DNA of 64,000 bases from Amphibalanus amphitrite (taxonomy: Eukaryota > Arthropoda > Thecostraca > Balanomorpha > Balanidae), in NCBI RefSeq assembly GCF_019059575.1, contig NW_024881530.1, forward strand, positions 868,001 to 932,000, read 5' to 3'. Below the pieces are notes generated by a model. That model worked only from the letters and a program-made list of their open reading frames with translations, searched no databases and was not told where the DNA came from. The position numbers and the translations under genes are program-made. Numbering within the stretch: position 1 is the first letter of the stretch; each line of letters starts with the position of its first letter. Of this stretch, positions 10,547-20,082 are shown one piece after another.

Positions 10547-11701
10547 CTGTGGATATACACAAGGCGCCGAGCGGGGCGTGGCAGTGAGAACTGGTGCGGT
10601 CACCACCGCTCAAACACATAACCGACAGTGGCGGCGATACACGGGCCCTGGTGTAGAGTATAGGGGATGGTATAGGGCGAATGTGTATAATCTAGGTGTT
10701 TATATCCCGTGACCCTGTGTGATCTTCCATTCACATTAATGTAATGTAAGTATGACGTTACATGCCAGTTGTACACTATCGCTTCCCAAGTGCTTGTCAT
10801 GCTGCAAATCGTTAACTCAGCATTAAATTTTGTTATTGCTAGATACCTATCGCATTATCACACAGCAGGACAGTGCCGAATCCCGAGCCCATGAAACGCT
10901 GAGGGACAGTGACTGGGCGATCAAAACTGCTCGTCACTGTGACAGCGAAACTGGGACGGTCACCGGTCCGACCTCCACGGGCACAGGATCAATAAACATT
11001 GGAGAACGGGCCAGCCGGGCGCGCCGAGTGGCATGACCCCTGCCCCCCCCCCCCCTCACCTACAAGCTAGGCCGGAAATCAGAGGCCGGCCGGTCCCCCG
11101 GTTAGAATCGATACCAGTGAGTAGCGTACTATCGAAGCATGAGATGGCGAAAATTAGTGATACAACATTGATCGGATGAACATATGCATGGTAGTTATAC
11201 GCACCTATCGCTGGGTATTGCTGACTATATGCTATTAATTGGGGATAAGCCGTAAGCGTGAACGTCAAAAACCGTACTGAGCACGGTGAGAGTAAGATAT
11301 ATACGATGTCTCTAGATAATTGTTATTATGAAATGTAACAGTCTGGTTTCGCAGTTGCGGTAGATGTCGCGAGATAGACAGTGCGTGAGACATGTACGTG
11401 ATGTGTGACTGATTTGTACTGAATGTCTGTAGTTCATATACACAGCACACACAATGTTGTCAATACGAGATGTTCATACACATCATTTCCTATTGATAGC
11501 GAAGCAGTATTGAATCGATAGCAGTTAAGCTAATATCAATGCAACTCATCAGATGGCATATAACACAACTAACCAGCTAAGCACACAACCAAATTACGTT
11601 AAAGCCATTATGAAACTCAATTATCACTGCTTGAAGCCGACAAGCAGCAGGGAGTAACGACACCATTACACGGTTTCCACTGACCCGGCGCCAGCACCTA
11701 C
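10547..11701 (-). other. Glutathione synthetase intron 3
   Basis: The interval between exons 3 and 4, with donor gtaggt on exon 3 and acceptor ccacag on exon 4. It contains a C-run near 11045 and no recognised exon. If the exon at 1-70 can replace exon 4, the alternative intron would run on to position 71, about 11.6 kb. Confidence 0.6.
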
Positions 11702-11777
11702 CTGCGTGAGTCCCTCGTCCATCACCGCTGTGTAAATCTTGAACAGACCCGCGGTGAAGTCGTCCACCTCGATAGTG
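11702..11777 (-). CDS. GSS: Glutathione synthetase exon 3
   Basis: A 76-base exon: one base completing Asn, then TIEVDDFTAGLFKIYTAVMD and EGLTQ, ending in phase 0 at CAG|gtaggt. The STI(E/K)xDDFTxxLFxI...EGxxQ block is typical of eukaryotic glutathione synthetase, just before LGLxRSDY. The acceptor is gcatgtccag. It joins exon 2 as AA|C (Asn) without breaking the frame. No unusual substitutions are evident in this part. Confidence 0.87.
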
Positions 11778-12088
11778 CTGGACATGCAAAACAAGAGGTG
11801 TGTCACGCACGCTGGCCGAGAGTATCCGGGGGCACGGGAGGTGCTGGCGACTTCCCGAGGACCCGGTGTTCTCCAAACAAGCCACATTACACTCAGGGAA
11901 CCCGGGAGGAGCAGTCTGATTCAGTGCTGGTGCATAACTGCAAGTTCTGATATTTGGTGGACCAATGGGCCCTCACCATGCAGCATCAAAGGACTTTATG
12001 TCACTGAAACCAAGGCTATATAACCAAGAGTGAAACAAGAGTATGCAAACAGGACCAATTGCAATGGACAGCTGTGTGCACTTCTTAC

Positions 12089-12272
12089 TTTTTGAGGCAA
12101 TGGGTGAGAAACTGGCGATCGTAGGCGACTCCCATCATGAGCTTGTTCATGGCAGTCTGCACGAGTAGCGCGCGCCGGAACCCGCGCTCCGGGAACAGCG
12201 AAGGGAACAGGAAAAACGGCGCGAACCGCACCTCATCGTTCGACTTGCTCTCTCGCAGCCTCAGACTGCCGC
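12089..12272 (-). CDS. GSS: Glutathione synthetase exon 2
   Basis: A 184-base exon reading GGSLRLRESKSNDEVRFAPF then FLFPSLFPERGFRRALLVQ...GVAYDRQFLTHCLK, with acceptor tcctctcag and donor AA|gtaaga. HG..LR followed by (A)PFxLFPSxxP and a helix leading to the cysteine-poor VQ...D...FL stretch matches the N-terminal part of the family. The phase-1 entry joins exon 1 at CAT G|GC (His-Gly), and the phase-2 exit joins exon 3. It is intact, with no stops or shifts. Confidence 0.87.
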
Positions 12273-12684
12273 CTGAGAGGAAGGGAAGGGATGCAGTGCT
12301 CACAGAAGATGTATACACTACATATGCATGATTGGTATGATGAGGTCAACTCGTTTCAAGACAACCAACAGTTACTCATGGTTAACTAGGTGGTCTATTG
12401 AAAGTGTTACTGGGTTGCATTATCAGTTACAACACTCAGCCTGAGTACACATTGCTCTAGATTACATATTGTCTTCAAAATTATTTCTTGCTTATTTCTA
12501 GCATGTTCAATTAATGATGATTTATCTTTATCTTTATAGGGAAATACTTAGCCTGAATGTGTAAAAAAGGCCTAATAGAAGAACCATGCACAGCTAATAG
12601 CCCTTCACAGAAAGGATCATGACACTAGACAAGTTAATGCATTGAGCAACAATGGTTAGGGTGAAACAGCACTATGATTCTTAC

Positions 12685-12781
12685 CATGGAGAAGGAGATA
12701 ATCTCTCTCATTTTGAGCAAGCTCCTCTAATTCTTTTTCATTCATTGGGAACTTCAGGAATGGATGAGAATATTCTGCCAT
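12685..12781 (-). CDS. GSS: Glutathione synthetase exon 1, first coding exon
   Basis: ATG at 12781-12779 opens MAEYSHPFLKFPMNEKELEE and LAQNERDYLLLH, ending at CAT G|gtaaga. The ...LxxLxxxAxDYxLLHG pattern matches the start of glutathione synthetase. Splicing to exon 2 gives LLLHGGSLR, in register with the family's LLHG..LR. About 13 bases before the ATG is a good acceptor (gatttcag), so a 5' UTR intron is likely. The start is chosen because it is the first ATG in this frame after that acceptor. Confidence 0.85.
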
Positions 12782-13793
12782 TGTGAGAATGAACTGAAAT
12801 CAATGACTTGACTTTCTGGCTGCCTGTAATGAAGTGTTAAACATGTCAAATGTAATGTAGGTGGATGTCAACAAGATATAGGTACAAATGCTCACACTTA
12901 TACATCAAGTATTAAGTACAACTGTGTACATATTCTGTTGGCAATGCCATCTCATTCTGAACAAATGCATGACTTCAATTCTTGAATGCTCTCATTTCTC
13001 AATAACCCTATGACATAAACATTAAACAGTCAACTATTTTGCCTCTAAAATCTAAACTCAAGTTTCAAAAGCTTGCATGACTACATGTAACTTGAACATT
13101 TCCATGCACCCCAGTCATCCTCCTACAGACAAGTCATGAAGCTGTGAGGTTCTTGTGCGATGCCGGATGCGTGCAACTCAAAAGAAAGTGAAAATGATAC
13201 AGATGAAAGTAAACGTGCACATTATAATGAGTAATGACTTCATTTATATTACATCATATAAGAAAATGAAAATGTAACAAAGGTAACAACATAAACAAAA
13301 CAAAAAATAGCATCAAGACAAGTGTTATAAGTTGTGAAGGGTCATAGTCCTGATGTGGTCCTGATAATTCAAATTTCAAGTATAAGCTTTCATTTTTCCA
13401 TGGAGAATGGAGATAAATTTAGGCCTGTCAGTACGTAAAATCTGAATAGCCAACTTATAATAAATCATACAAGGTAATAACAACATTGGAATGGCAGAAG
13501 TTTGAAAAAATGGCTATTTGGAATGCTTAGTTGAGATCTCAAGTTCCGGCCCTTGATCTCAACGTTTCCTTGATATTTCCTGAGAGCAAAACTGAAACCA
13601 GATCTTCTTAAAACTCAGCTCCATTAACAGCGGCAGGTAGGTACCTAAAATCACAAAAAAAACGCACGACGGGCCGGTATCTTTCCAGTTTGAGTTTCCA
13701 CCTTCACCCACCTTCACCCTCACCCTCCGCTTGCTCCGACGTGCGGACCGCCCCCACGACTTTCGATTGTTGACTGCGCTTCGGGGTGCGTCA

Positions 13794-13801
13794 TTTATAA
13801 A
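13794..13801 (-). promoter_or_regulatory. Possible TATA box of the glutathione synthetase gene
   Basis: TTTATAAA lies about 1 kb upstream of the first coding exon on the minus strand. It is followed by a GC-rich leader and a possible donor (GAGG|gtgagg) near 13727, which could pair with the gatttcag acceptor just before the ATG. This is inference from spacing and consensus only. A hAT element starts about 105 bp further upstream. Confidence 0.3.
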
Positions 13802-13974
13802 CTTTTGTGCGCCACTACCGTGACAAGAAGTTTTTAGTGGTCATGACTTATCCGTTCTCAGATTCGCGACGTGGGATGATGCCTTAGACAATGGCAAGAT
13901 CGGTCCAGGGGCGGATCCAAGGGGGGGGGGTCACATGGGTCATGGCCCCCCCCCCCCTTGAGGCCCGGGGGCCC

Positions 13975-15420
13975 AAAGACCTGCCAGGGGCACCACCGGC
14001 CTATCAGGGGTATCACAGTCCTGACAGGGGCACCACAGGACCGCCAGGGGCACCACAGGCCTAGCAGGGACACCACGGGCCTGGTGCCCCTGGGCCCTGA
14101 CAGGACTGTAACGCCCTTGACAAGCCTGAAGTGTCCCCGGCAGGCACGTGGTGCCCCTGACAGGCCTGAGGCGCCCCTGCAAGGCCGGTGGTGCCCCTGG
14201 CAGGCCTGTGGTGTCCATGGCAGGCCTGTGGTGCCCTTGCTAGGCCTCTGGTGCCCCTGACAGGCTTGTAATGCCCCTGGAAGGACTGTGGTGCCCCATG
14301 GGCCCTGACAAGCCTGAGGTGCCCCTGACAGGCCAGTGGTGCCCTTGCTAGGCCTGTGGTGCCCCTGGCAGGCCTCTGGTGCCCCTGACAGGCTTGCGGT
14401 GCCCTTGGAAGGACTGTGGTGTCCCTGGGCCCTGACAAGCCTAAGGTGCCCCTGACAGGCCCGTGGTGCCCTTGTTAGGCCTGTGGTGCCCCTGGCAGGC
14501 CTCTGGTGCCCTTGCTAGGCCGCTGGTGCCCCTGGCAGGCCTCTGGTGCCCTTGCTAAGCCGCTGGTACCACTGCGCCCGGAGAGGACTGGTGTCCCTGA
14601 AAAGTCTGAAGTGCCTCTCGGCAGGCCCGTGGTGCCCCTGACAGGCCCAAGGTGCCCCTGACAGGCCCAAGGTGCCCCTGACAGGCCCAAGGTGCCCCTG
14701 CGAGGCCGGTGGTGCCCCTGGCAGACCTCTGGTGCCCCTGGCAGGTCTGTGGTGCCCCTGGCAGGTCTGTGGCGCCCCTGGCAGACCTGTGTTGACTGGT
14801 GCCCCTGCTAGGTCGCTGGTGCCCCTCACAGACCTGTGGTGCCCCTGGGCCTTGACAAGCCTGAGATGCCTGGCTATGACAGGCTCGTGGTGCCCCTGAT
14901 AGACCAGTGGTGCCCTTGCTAGGCCTGTAGTGCCCCTGGCAGGCCTCTGGTGCCCCTGCTACCCCTGCGCCCGGAGAGGACTATGGTGCCCCTGAAAAGC
15001 CTGAAGTGCCTCTCGACAGGCCCGTGGTGCCCCTGGGCCCTGACAGGCCCAAGTTACCCCTGCGAGGTCGGTGGTGCTCCTGGCAGGCCTCTGGTGCCCC
15101 TGGCAGGTCTGTGGTGCCCCTGGCAGGCCTGTGTTGACTGGTGCCCCTGCTAGGCCGCTGGTGCCCCTCACAGGCCTGCGGTGCCCCTGGAAGGACTGTG
15201 GTGCCCCTGCCCCTAGGGGTGCTCATGGGCCCAACAGGCCCGTTGTGCCCCTGACAGGCCTGTCGTGTATATTTGCTAGACCTGTGGTGCCCCTGATTCA
15301 TGGCAGGCCTGTGGTACCCCTGGCGGGCCTGTGGCGCCCCTACAAGGCCGTAGGTGCCCCTGACAGGTTTGTGGTGTCCCTGGAAGGACTTTGGTGCCCC
15401 TGACAAGTCTGAAGTGTCAA
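13975..15420. repeat. GC-rich minisatellite, about 20-bp unit
   Basis: Tandem units near caggcctgtggtgcccctga, roughly 70 copies over 1.45 kb with many single-base variants. The first five or so units (up to about 14078) are in the opposite orientation to the rest, so the array has a head-to-head switch. The unit core ggtgcccct also occurs, inverted, in the unique right part of the same transposon (aggggcaccac at about 16560-16632). Long open frames on both strands come from the periodic, stop-poor unit. Confidence 0.9.
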
Positions 15421-15663
15421 GGACAGACCCTTTAGACGCCAGGGTCAAGTTCGTCGGACTGACAACGATTTGCTTACCTGATAATGTAGGGGTGGAGACT
15501 CGAGCCCCGGGTCCTGTGGGTCTGTCGCTATCTCCCCCTTTATCAGCTATCTGCTACTTTACTCTACGTGACTAGTGTTAGGCAGGGACGTCTCCCTTTG
15601 TGCCGTTAACCCGTCTGCCACCCGGGCCACTGTCATTCTATATATGCAACTACTGTGGGGCCG

Positions 15664-15725
15664 TTTTACTCGGGTGGTTCAGTGGTGAATGCTCGCCATT
15701 TGGTAGCCACGCGGTTGGTAGCGTG
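15664..15725 (+). pseudogene. tRNA-Gly-like relic (A-box region)
   Basis: tcgggtggttcagtggtgaa followed by tgctcgcc, then gccacgcgg, resembles the 5' half and anticodon arm of tRNA-Gly(GCC). The B box and acceptor pairing are degenerate, so this is a tRNA relic or a SINE head and not a working gene. It sits inside the non-autonomous hAT element. Confidence 0.4.
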
Positions 15726-16867
15726 CCGATGGGTATACTAATCTAATATGCACCAAACACTTAGCCACTCAAAGTCAAACTGGCAGGACTATAGTGCCGA
15801 CTGAAAATGCTCCCGCTCTTTCATTCCTCCTTCTCGTGAAAACCTCCATGTAAAGATGCTATCGATTTAGCCCCAATGTATTTACACCAAAATAGTAATG
15901 GACTGCCATGAGAACATAAACACATCAATAAGGCCGCCAAAATAACGCGCAAAACTACCTTATCATACCCTAACGCATTCGCAATAAAAGGTTAACCGCC
16001 TCCCCTTGCTCCAAACCTATCTATAGGAAGACCTTTGAGCCCGCATCTTCCCAGTGCCCAGGGACCGTACCTTGAGACCAAGCCAGCAGCGGTGATTCGT
16101 CGGAGGGGCCTCGGAGCAGCGCACTCAGCAGCGAACTGGCACCGAAGACCCCGCTTCACTCTCATTCACCGCTTTTGTACTCGGCCCGAGGCGGTAGTGC
16201 GTTCTAAAAACAGGCATGAGGCAAAGGCCATGTCCTTCGAACGCACCTGGCACCCAGGCACTAACGCACCGCCAGTCACCGTCCCCCCGACACACGCATG
16301 AACGGCCAGTCTATTCTGACCGTCTACAATTTGGTGACCTGACGGTTTTCAAACTACGGGCGCAAAACAATGCCGCAAATTTAGACGACGAAGACCTTAC
16401 AATAACGTTCCTGGTAAGTACTCACTACTCAGCGTCCACAACATATATACACATAGCACATTCATATATACTTGCTTACAATTGGTAAATGTGGTTGTGG
16501 CTAAGAGTTAAGATACTGACTAAAAATAAAAAAAAACAAACAAAAAAAAACTGAAAATGGGGGCACCACCAAAATGAAGTGGACGAAATCCGTTGAGTTT
16601 TTAATTTTGGGTATAGGTAGGGGCACCACTTCGATTCATGACCCTCCCCTTGGAGTTTTCCTGGATCCGCCCCTGGATCGGTCAAAGCTATGGGTAGTCC
16701 GGGCGAAGGAACCCGATTGGCGTTCGTTCGACGGTAATTTAATTGTACCTTAACTCGGTTTTCAGGTCCCCTTTGCTGCCATCGCGATGGCAATTGGCAG
16801 CAAAGGGGTCCGATGCATCGGTGCTGCCCCATCGGCGCTCCCGCTGTCCTTCAACCTCGGTCATGGC

Positions 16868-18735
16868 CACTACTATGCATTTCAGACCCCATGAGACCCT
16901 GTTTTTTGGCGATAATTTATTTAATCTTTATCCAATTGGCTTGAAATTTTCGCAAAGCACATTTCACCTCAAGCGCCAATTTTCGCTAATATGGTCTTTT
17001 AACAAAATATCAATTGTTAGGGTACTTGTCGTTGCCTCGTAATGTTAAAATCAGCTCCGTAAATCCGTCAGTGGAGTAGAGGCTATCCGTACGTAGGTGT
17101 GACGTCACAGGCACGTGACCATTAAGCTCCGCCCTCACGGCGGACGGAGCGGTGACCTTGGCCGGTCAGTCGGATGCGTGGAGCCGACGGGGCAGTAGCT
17201 GCCGGACCCAACGCCGTATGCCGGACCGGGGCGGCTCGCATTGGACGTGGCTTCCTTGCGGTCGCCGTTGCAGTAATAACGATACAGCAGAAACTAACGC
17301 TCGTAATTAGCACACTAGCCTTCGTTATGGCATTTATCGCAAATTAGCCTACACCATGTCAATCAATAAAGATATGGGTATTGCGTAAGTTACAAGTTCA
17401 GTAAGTTCAGGGCTAGTGACTGCATTTTTGCTTGATTTAACGTCATTAAAAAAACGTTGATGTCAATTGACTGTGAACTGATGCAAGACGTCGGTCAGCT
17501 TACGTCAAATTTGCAAGACATGATAAACATTTACCTACACCGTAGCATTTAAGAAATGTGGTTGCAATATGAAATATATTATGCTTATGCGTATCCTTGA
17601 GATGGATTCATGCGATTGCGGTGCAACATGAACACCTTCAGAACTAACCCATTTTATAATTGGCTAGTTTGAGGTCACCGGACTGACTTGATCCCAGGAT
17701 TTCGTGTTGAACTACAAATAATTAAAATACCTGTAAGTAAGTAGCCTACTGCCTCATTATTGGAGAGCTTGAAAAGTTACTTTAGTTTGACAAAAAGACG
17801 CGATTTCTTTACTATAGCCATCTATAGCCAATGCGCTTGTTTCCCTTATTCTGATGTCACATTTCTACCATGCGCAATAAATCGCACATCACATTTCTGC
17901 TCCCTTCTCAACGCTTCCCGAATTACGAACACAGCTCTTAGAGCGACGTCTTAGGCAATCGGAAGTGCTCGCAACTCATCATCCTTACTCCGTTGCTTTC
18001 TGCATAGGTATAACAGCGTCTTCAGAAACAGCGATTGACGCAACGACAACGCAACGCAGCGATTGAAGCAACAATATCGATATTTTCGAGTAGTGCAGGG
18101 GCATCGCATGCCATGGGTGACAGAACAATGGCACGACCTGACCATGAGATAAGCGCCAGAATGTGCATTCATTCAGATATTCAGATAGTGCATGACTCAG
18201 CTCTCTATTTAAGGTTGGTTCTGGGGAGGTTGATATCCTCATTATGATTATTCTTCATATTCTGAGCTGGATCGGTGTTACCTAATATACCAAAAAGAGA
18301 GAAGCGGTTACCAACTCCCACAAATGAAGAGCAAACTTTCGCTCAGACACTTCCTGTCGATTCCATGCATGTTTCCAGCGCGCGGACCCCGTGCGACCTC
18401 CCCGCGGTGCTGCCGCCGACTGAGCCGGCATAGACCCAGCGCGGTCACGGCCAGTGGGCGGAGTTTAGTTGGGCCCGGCGCAACGTGATTGGCCAGCGCT
18501 CCCATCCAATCCGCTGCGGTAGCGAACGAGCCTCTATCCGGGTGCAAAATCTTATTAGCATTACGAGCCTATGATAAGTGCTCTAAATATTGATATTTTG
18601 TTAAGAGACCATATTGATGAAAATTGGCGCTTGAGCTGAAATGTCTAATGTCAAAATTTCAAGCTAATTGGACAAAAATTGAAGAAATTTTTGCCGAAAA
18701 GCAGGGTCTCATGGGGTCTGAAATGCATAGTAGTG
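16868..18735. mobile_element. CACTA-ended inverted-repeat element
   Basis: Arms of about 185 bp (16868-17055 and 18548-18735) are inverted copies, starting CACTACTATGCATTTCAGAC at the outer ends. CACTA ends are the mark of the EnSpm/CACTA superfamily. The expected 3-bp target duplication would be ggc on the left and agc on the right, one mismatch. The 1.5 kb between the arms is AT-rich with a GC patch at 17130-17260, and no transposase is recognised. Alternatively these are two unrelated copies of a dispersed repeat in opposite orientation. Confidence 0.55.
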
Positions 18736-18782
18736 AGCTGCTCAGCTGTACGACCAGTGGGGCTGCTGAACCAGGTTGTACA

Positions 18783-19665
18783 ACTTTGCAGCCCGAACCT
18801 GATCCGCGAGGCGTTCGGACGCAGCGAGGTGGCCCACCGGCCCGACACGGCACTCGCCCACTTCGTCTTCAAACGTCAGTGCCTGGCCTTCTCGGAAGGG
18901 CCACTGTGACAGCACTCCCGGTCGCTGACGCTGCCTCCTCTGCGCAGCCTTGGTGTGGGGAAATCGAGGCTAGAAGCTTATATTCATCATCAGATCAAGG
19001 GTTATATGGATCTATTCCCGACGCCCAACATCTTGCATTACCATCGACCAGACGCTTAACGTTGCCGTGCTGAACATCCATTCTTCTGGGTCTAATGGCG
19101 TCTGAGGAGCTGGATACCTATAACCGACCACAAGATCCAGAACGTGATCCACTGAGCTGATGGAGGGCGTCAACGTACGCGGCCAAGCTCGTCATCCTGG
19201 ATGTCTACCCGTGGCTGGATGCGATCCTCCCAGAGTTCGTCTTCAACAGGGCGAAGAAAGAGAGGTAATTTGGTGAACAGATCCGGGAGGCATTTACCCC
19301 AGCCTTGGAGCAACATCGTTAAGATCTAAATCTGACCGGCGAGCCACGAGCTTATAGGTACTGAAGCGTTGCTGCAGGAGCAGCAGCACCACCACCCGGA
19401 GAGGATGCCAGGCTCTTCCTTGCTGGCAACGACACGACGGCCAACACGCTGCGCTGGACGCTGGCGTTGGGCTTTCTCTGCCAGCGGCCGGACGTGCAGC
19501 GCCGGCTGCAGGCCGAGCTGAACACATAGTTGGGCCGCCAGCGGCCGCCGACGCTCGCCGACAGACAGCGGCTGCCCTTCACCGAGGCCGTCATCCTGGA
19601 GACGCAGCGACTCGGCGAACTGCTGCCCGTGTTGGTACCTCTGAGACGGTTCAAGCCGCCGGCAG
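18783..19665 (+). pseudogene. Cytochrome P450 pseudogene (clan-2-like), intronless
   Basis: Recognisable P450 pieces run in order on the plus strand: NLIREAFGRSEVAHRPDTAL and LAFSEGPL (18790-18906), LRSLGVGKSRLEAYIHHQIK, TLNVAVLNI (with a frame change after it), LVILDVYPWLDAILPEF, the I-helix LFLAGNDTTANTLRW (about 19410), RPDVQRRLQAEL and the K-helix EAVILETQRL (ExxR). In-frame stops occur at 18907-18909 (where the family has Trp after GPL) and 19527-19529, and there are at least two frame shifts. The heme-binding Cys loop is not seen. Adjacent blocks run together without splice sites, which suggests a processed copy. Confidence 0.8.
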
Positions 19666-19741
19666 GACCGTCTCATGATGCCGATCTCAGGCGGCAAGCG
19701 GAAGTGCCGGGGAGAACCGATGGCACGTAACGAGCTGCTCC

Positions 19742-20082
19742 CCTTCCTAACAGGACTCCTGCAGTGTTTTTCGTTCGCTTGGCTGGAGGGAGGGCGCTAA
19801 GACTTTCTGGACGATGTCAACTGTCAAGAACCCTGCATTCGTTCTGAAGCTGGCTACGAGCTACAGCGTCGTGCCAACCCAGCGCTGAAGTGAGTGTGAT
19901 AGTACCGTGCCATGGCTGCCAGCTGATGCCTCGAATCATTGGAACGTTTTACGGTTTTCGCTTTGCTCGCTAAGCTGCGCCTGCATGTCAAGCTAGGACG
20001 AAATGACCGGGATTGCCCACCTGGCGATGTCCTCGCTGACGAATTAATGGTGTGTAACTATGCATTTGATCGGCCATCATGC
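19742..20082. other. No gene seen
   Basis: A short stretch between the P450 pseudogene and element G. It may hold eroded P450 3' sequence, but no heme-binding motif can be read. Confidence 0.35.

Larger units (their letters stand above)
13898..16683. mobile_element. Non-autonomous hAT element with 8-bp target duplication
   Basis: The element proper is 13906-16675. Both ends read CAGGGGCGGATCCA (14-bp inverted repeat), a typical hAT end. The flanks carry the identical 8-bp GATCGGTC (13898-13905 and 16676-16683), the hAT target duplication. The 2.77 kb contain no transposase. About half is a GC-rich minisatellite (13975-15420). The right third includes a tRNA-Gly-like relic and AT-rich filler. 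The perfect duplication suggests an insertion that has not decayed much. Confidence 0.88.

Noticed and set aside
13940-15575. Many long open frames on both strands, collagen-like or Trp/Pro-rich
   Set aside because: They follow the 20-bp minisatellite, which lacks stops in several frames. Both strands are open at once and the translations only reflect the repeat.
16868-18735. A clean 3-bp target duplication for the CACTA-ended element
   Set aside because: The flanks are ggc and agc, which differ at one base, so the duplication is not claimed as seen.
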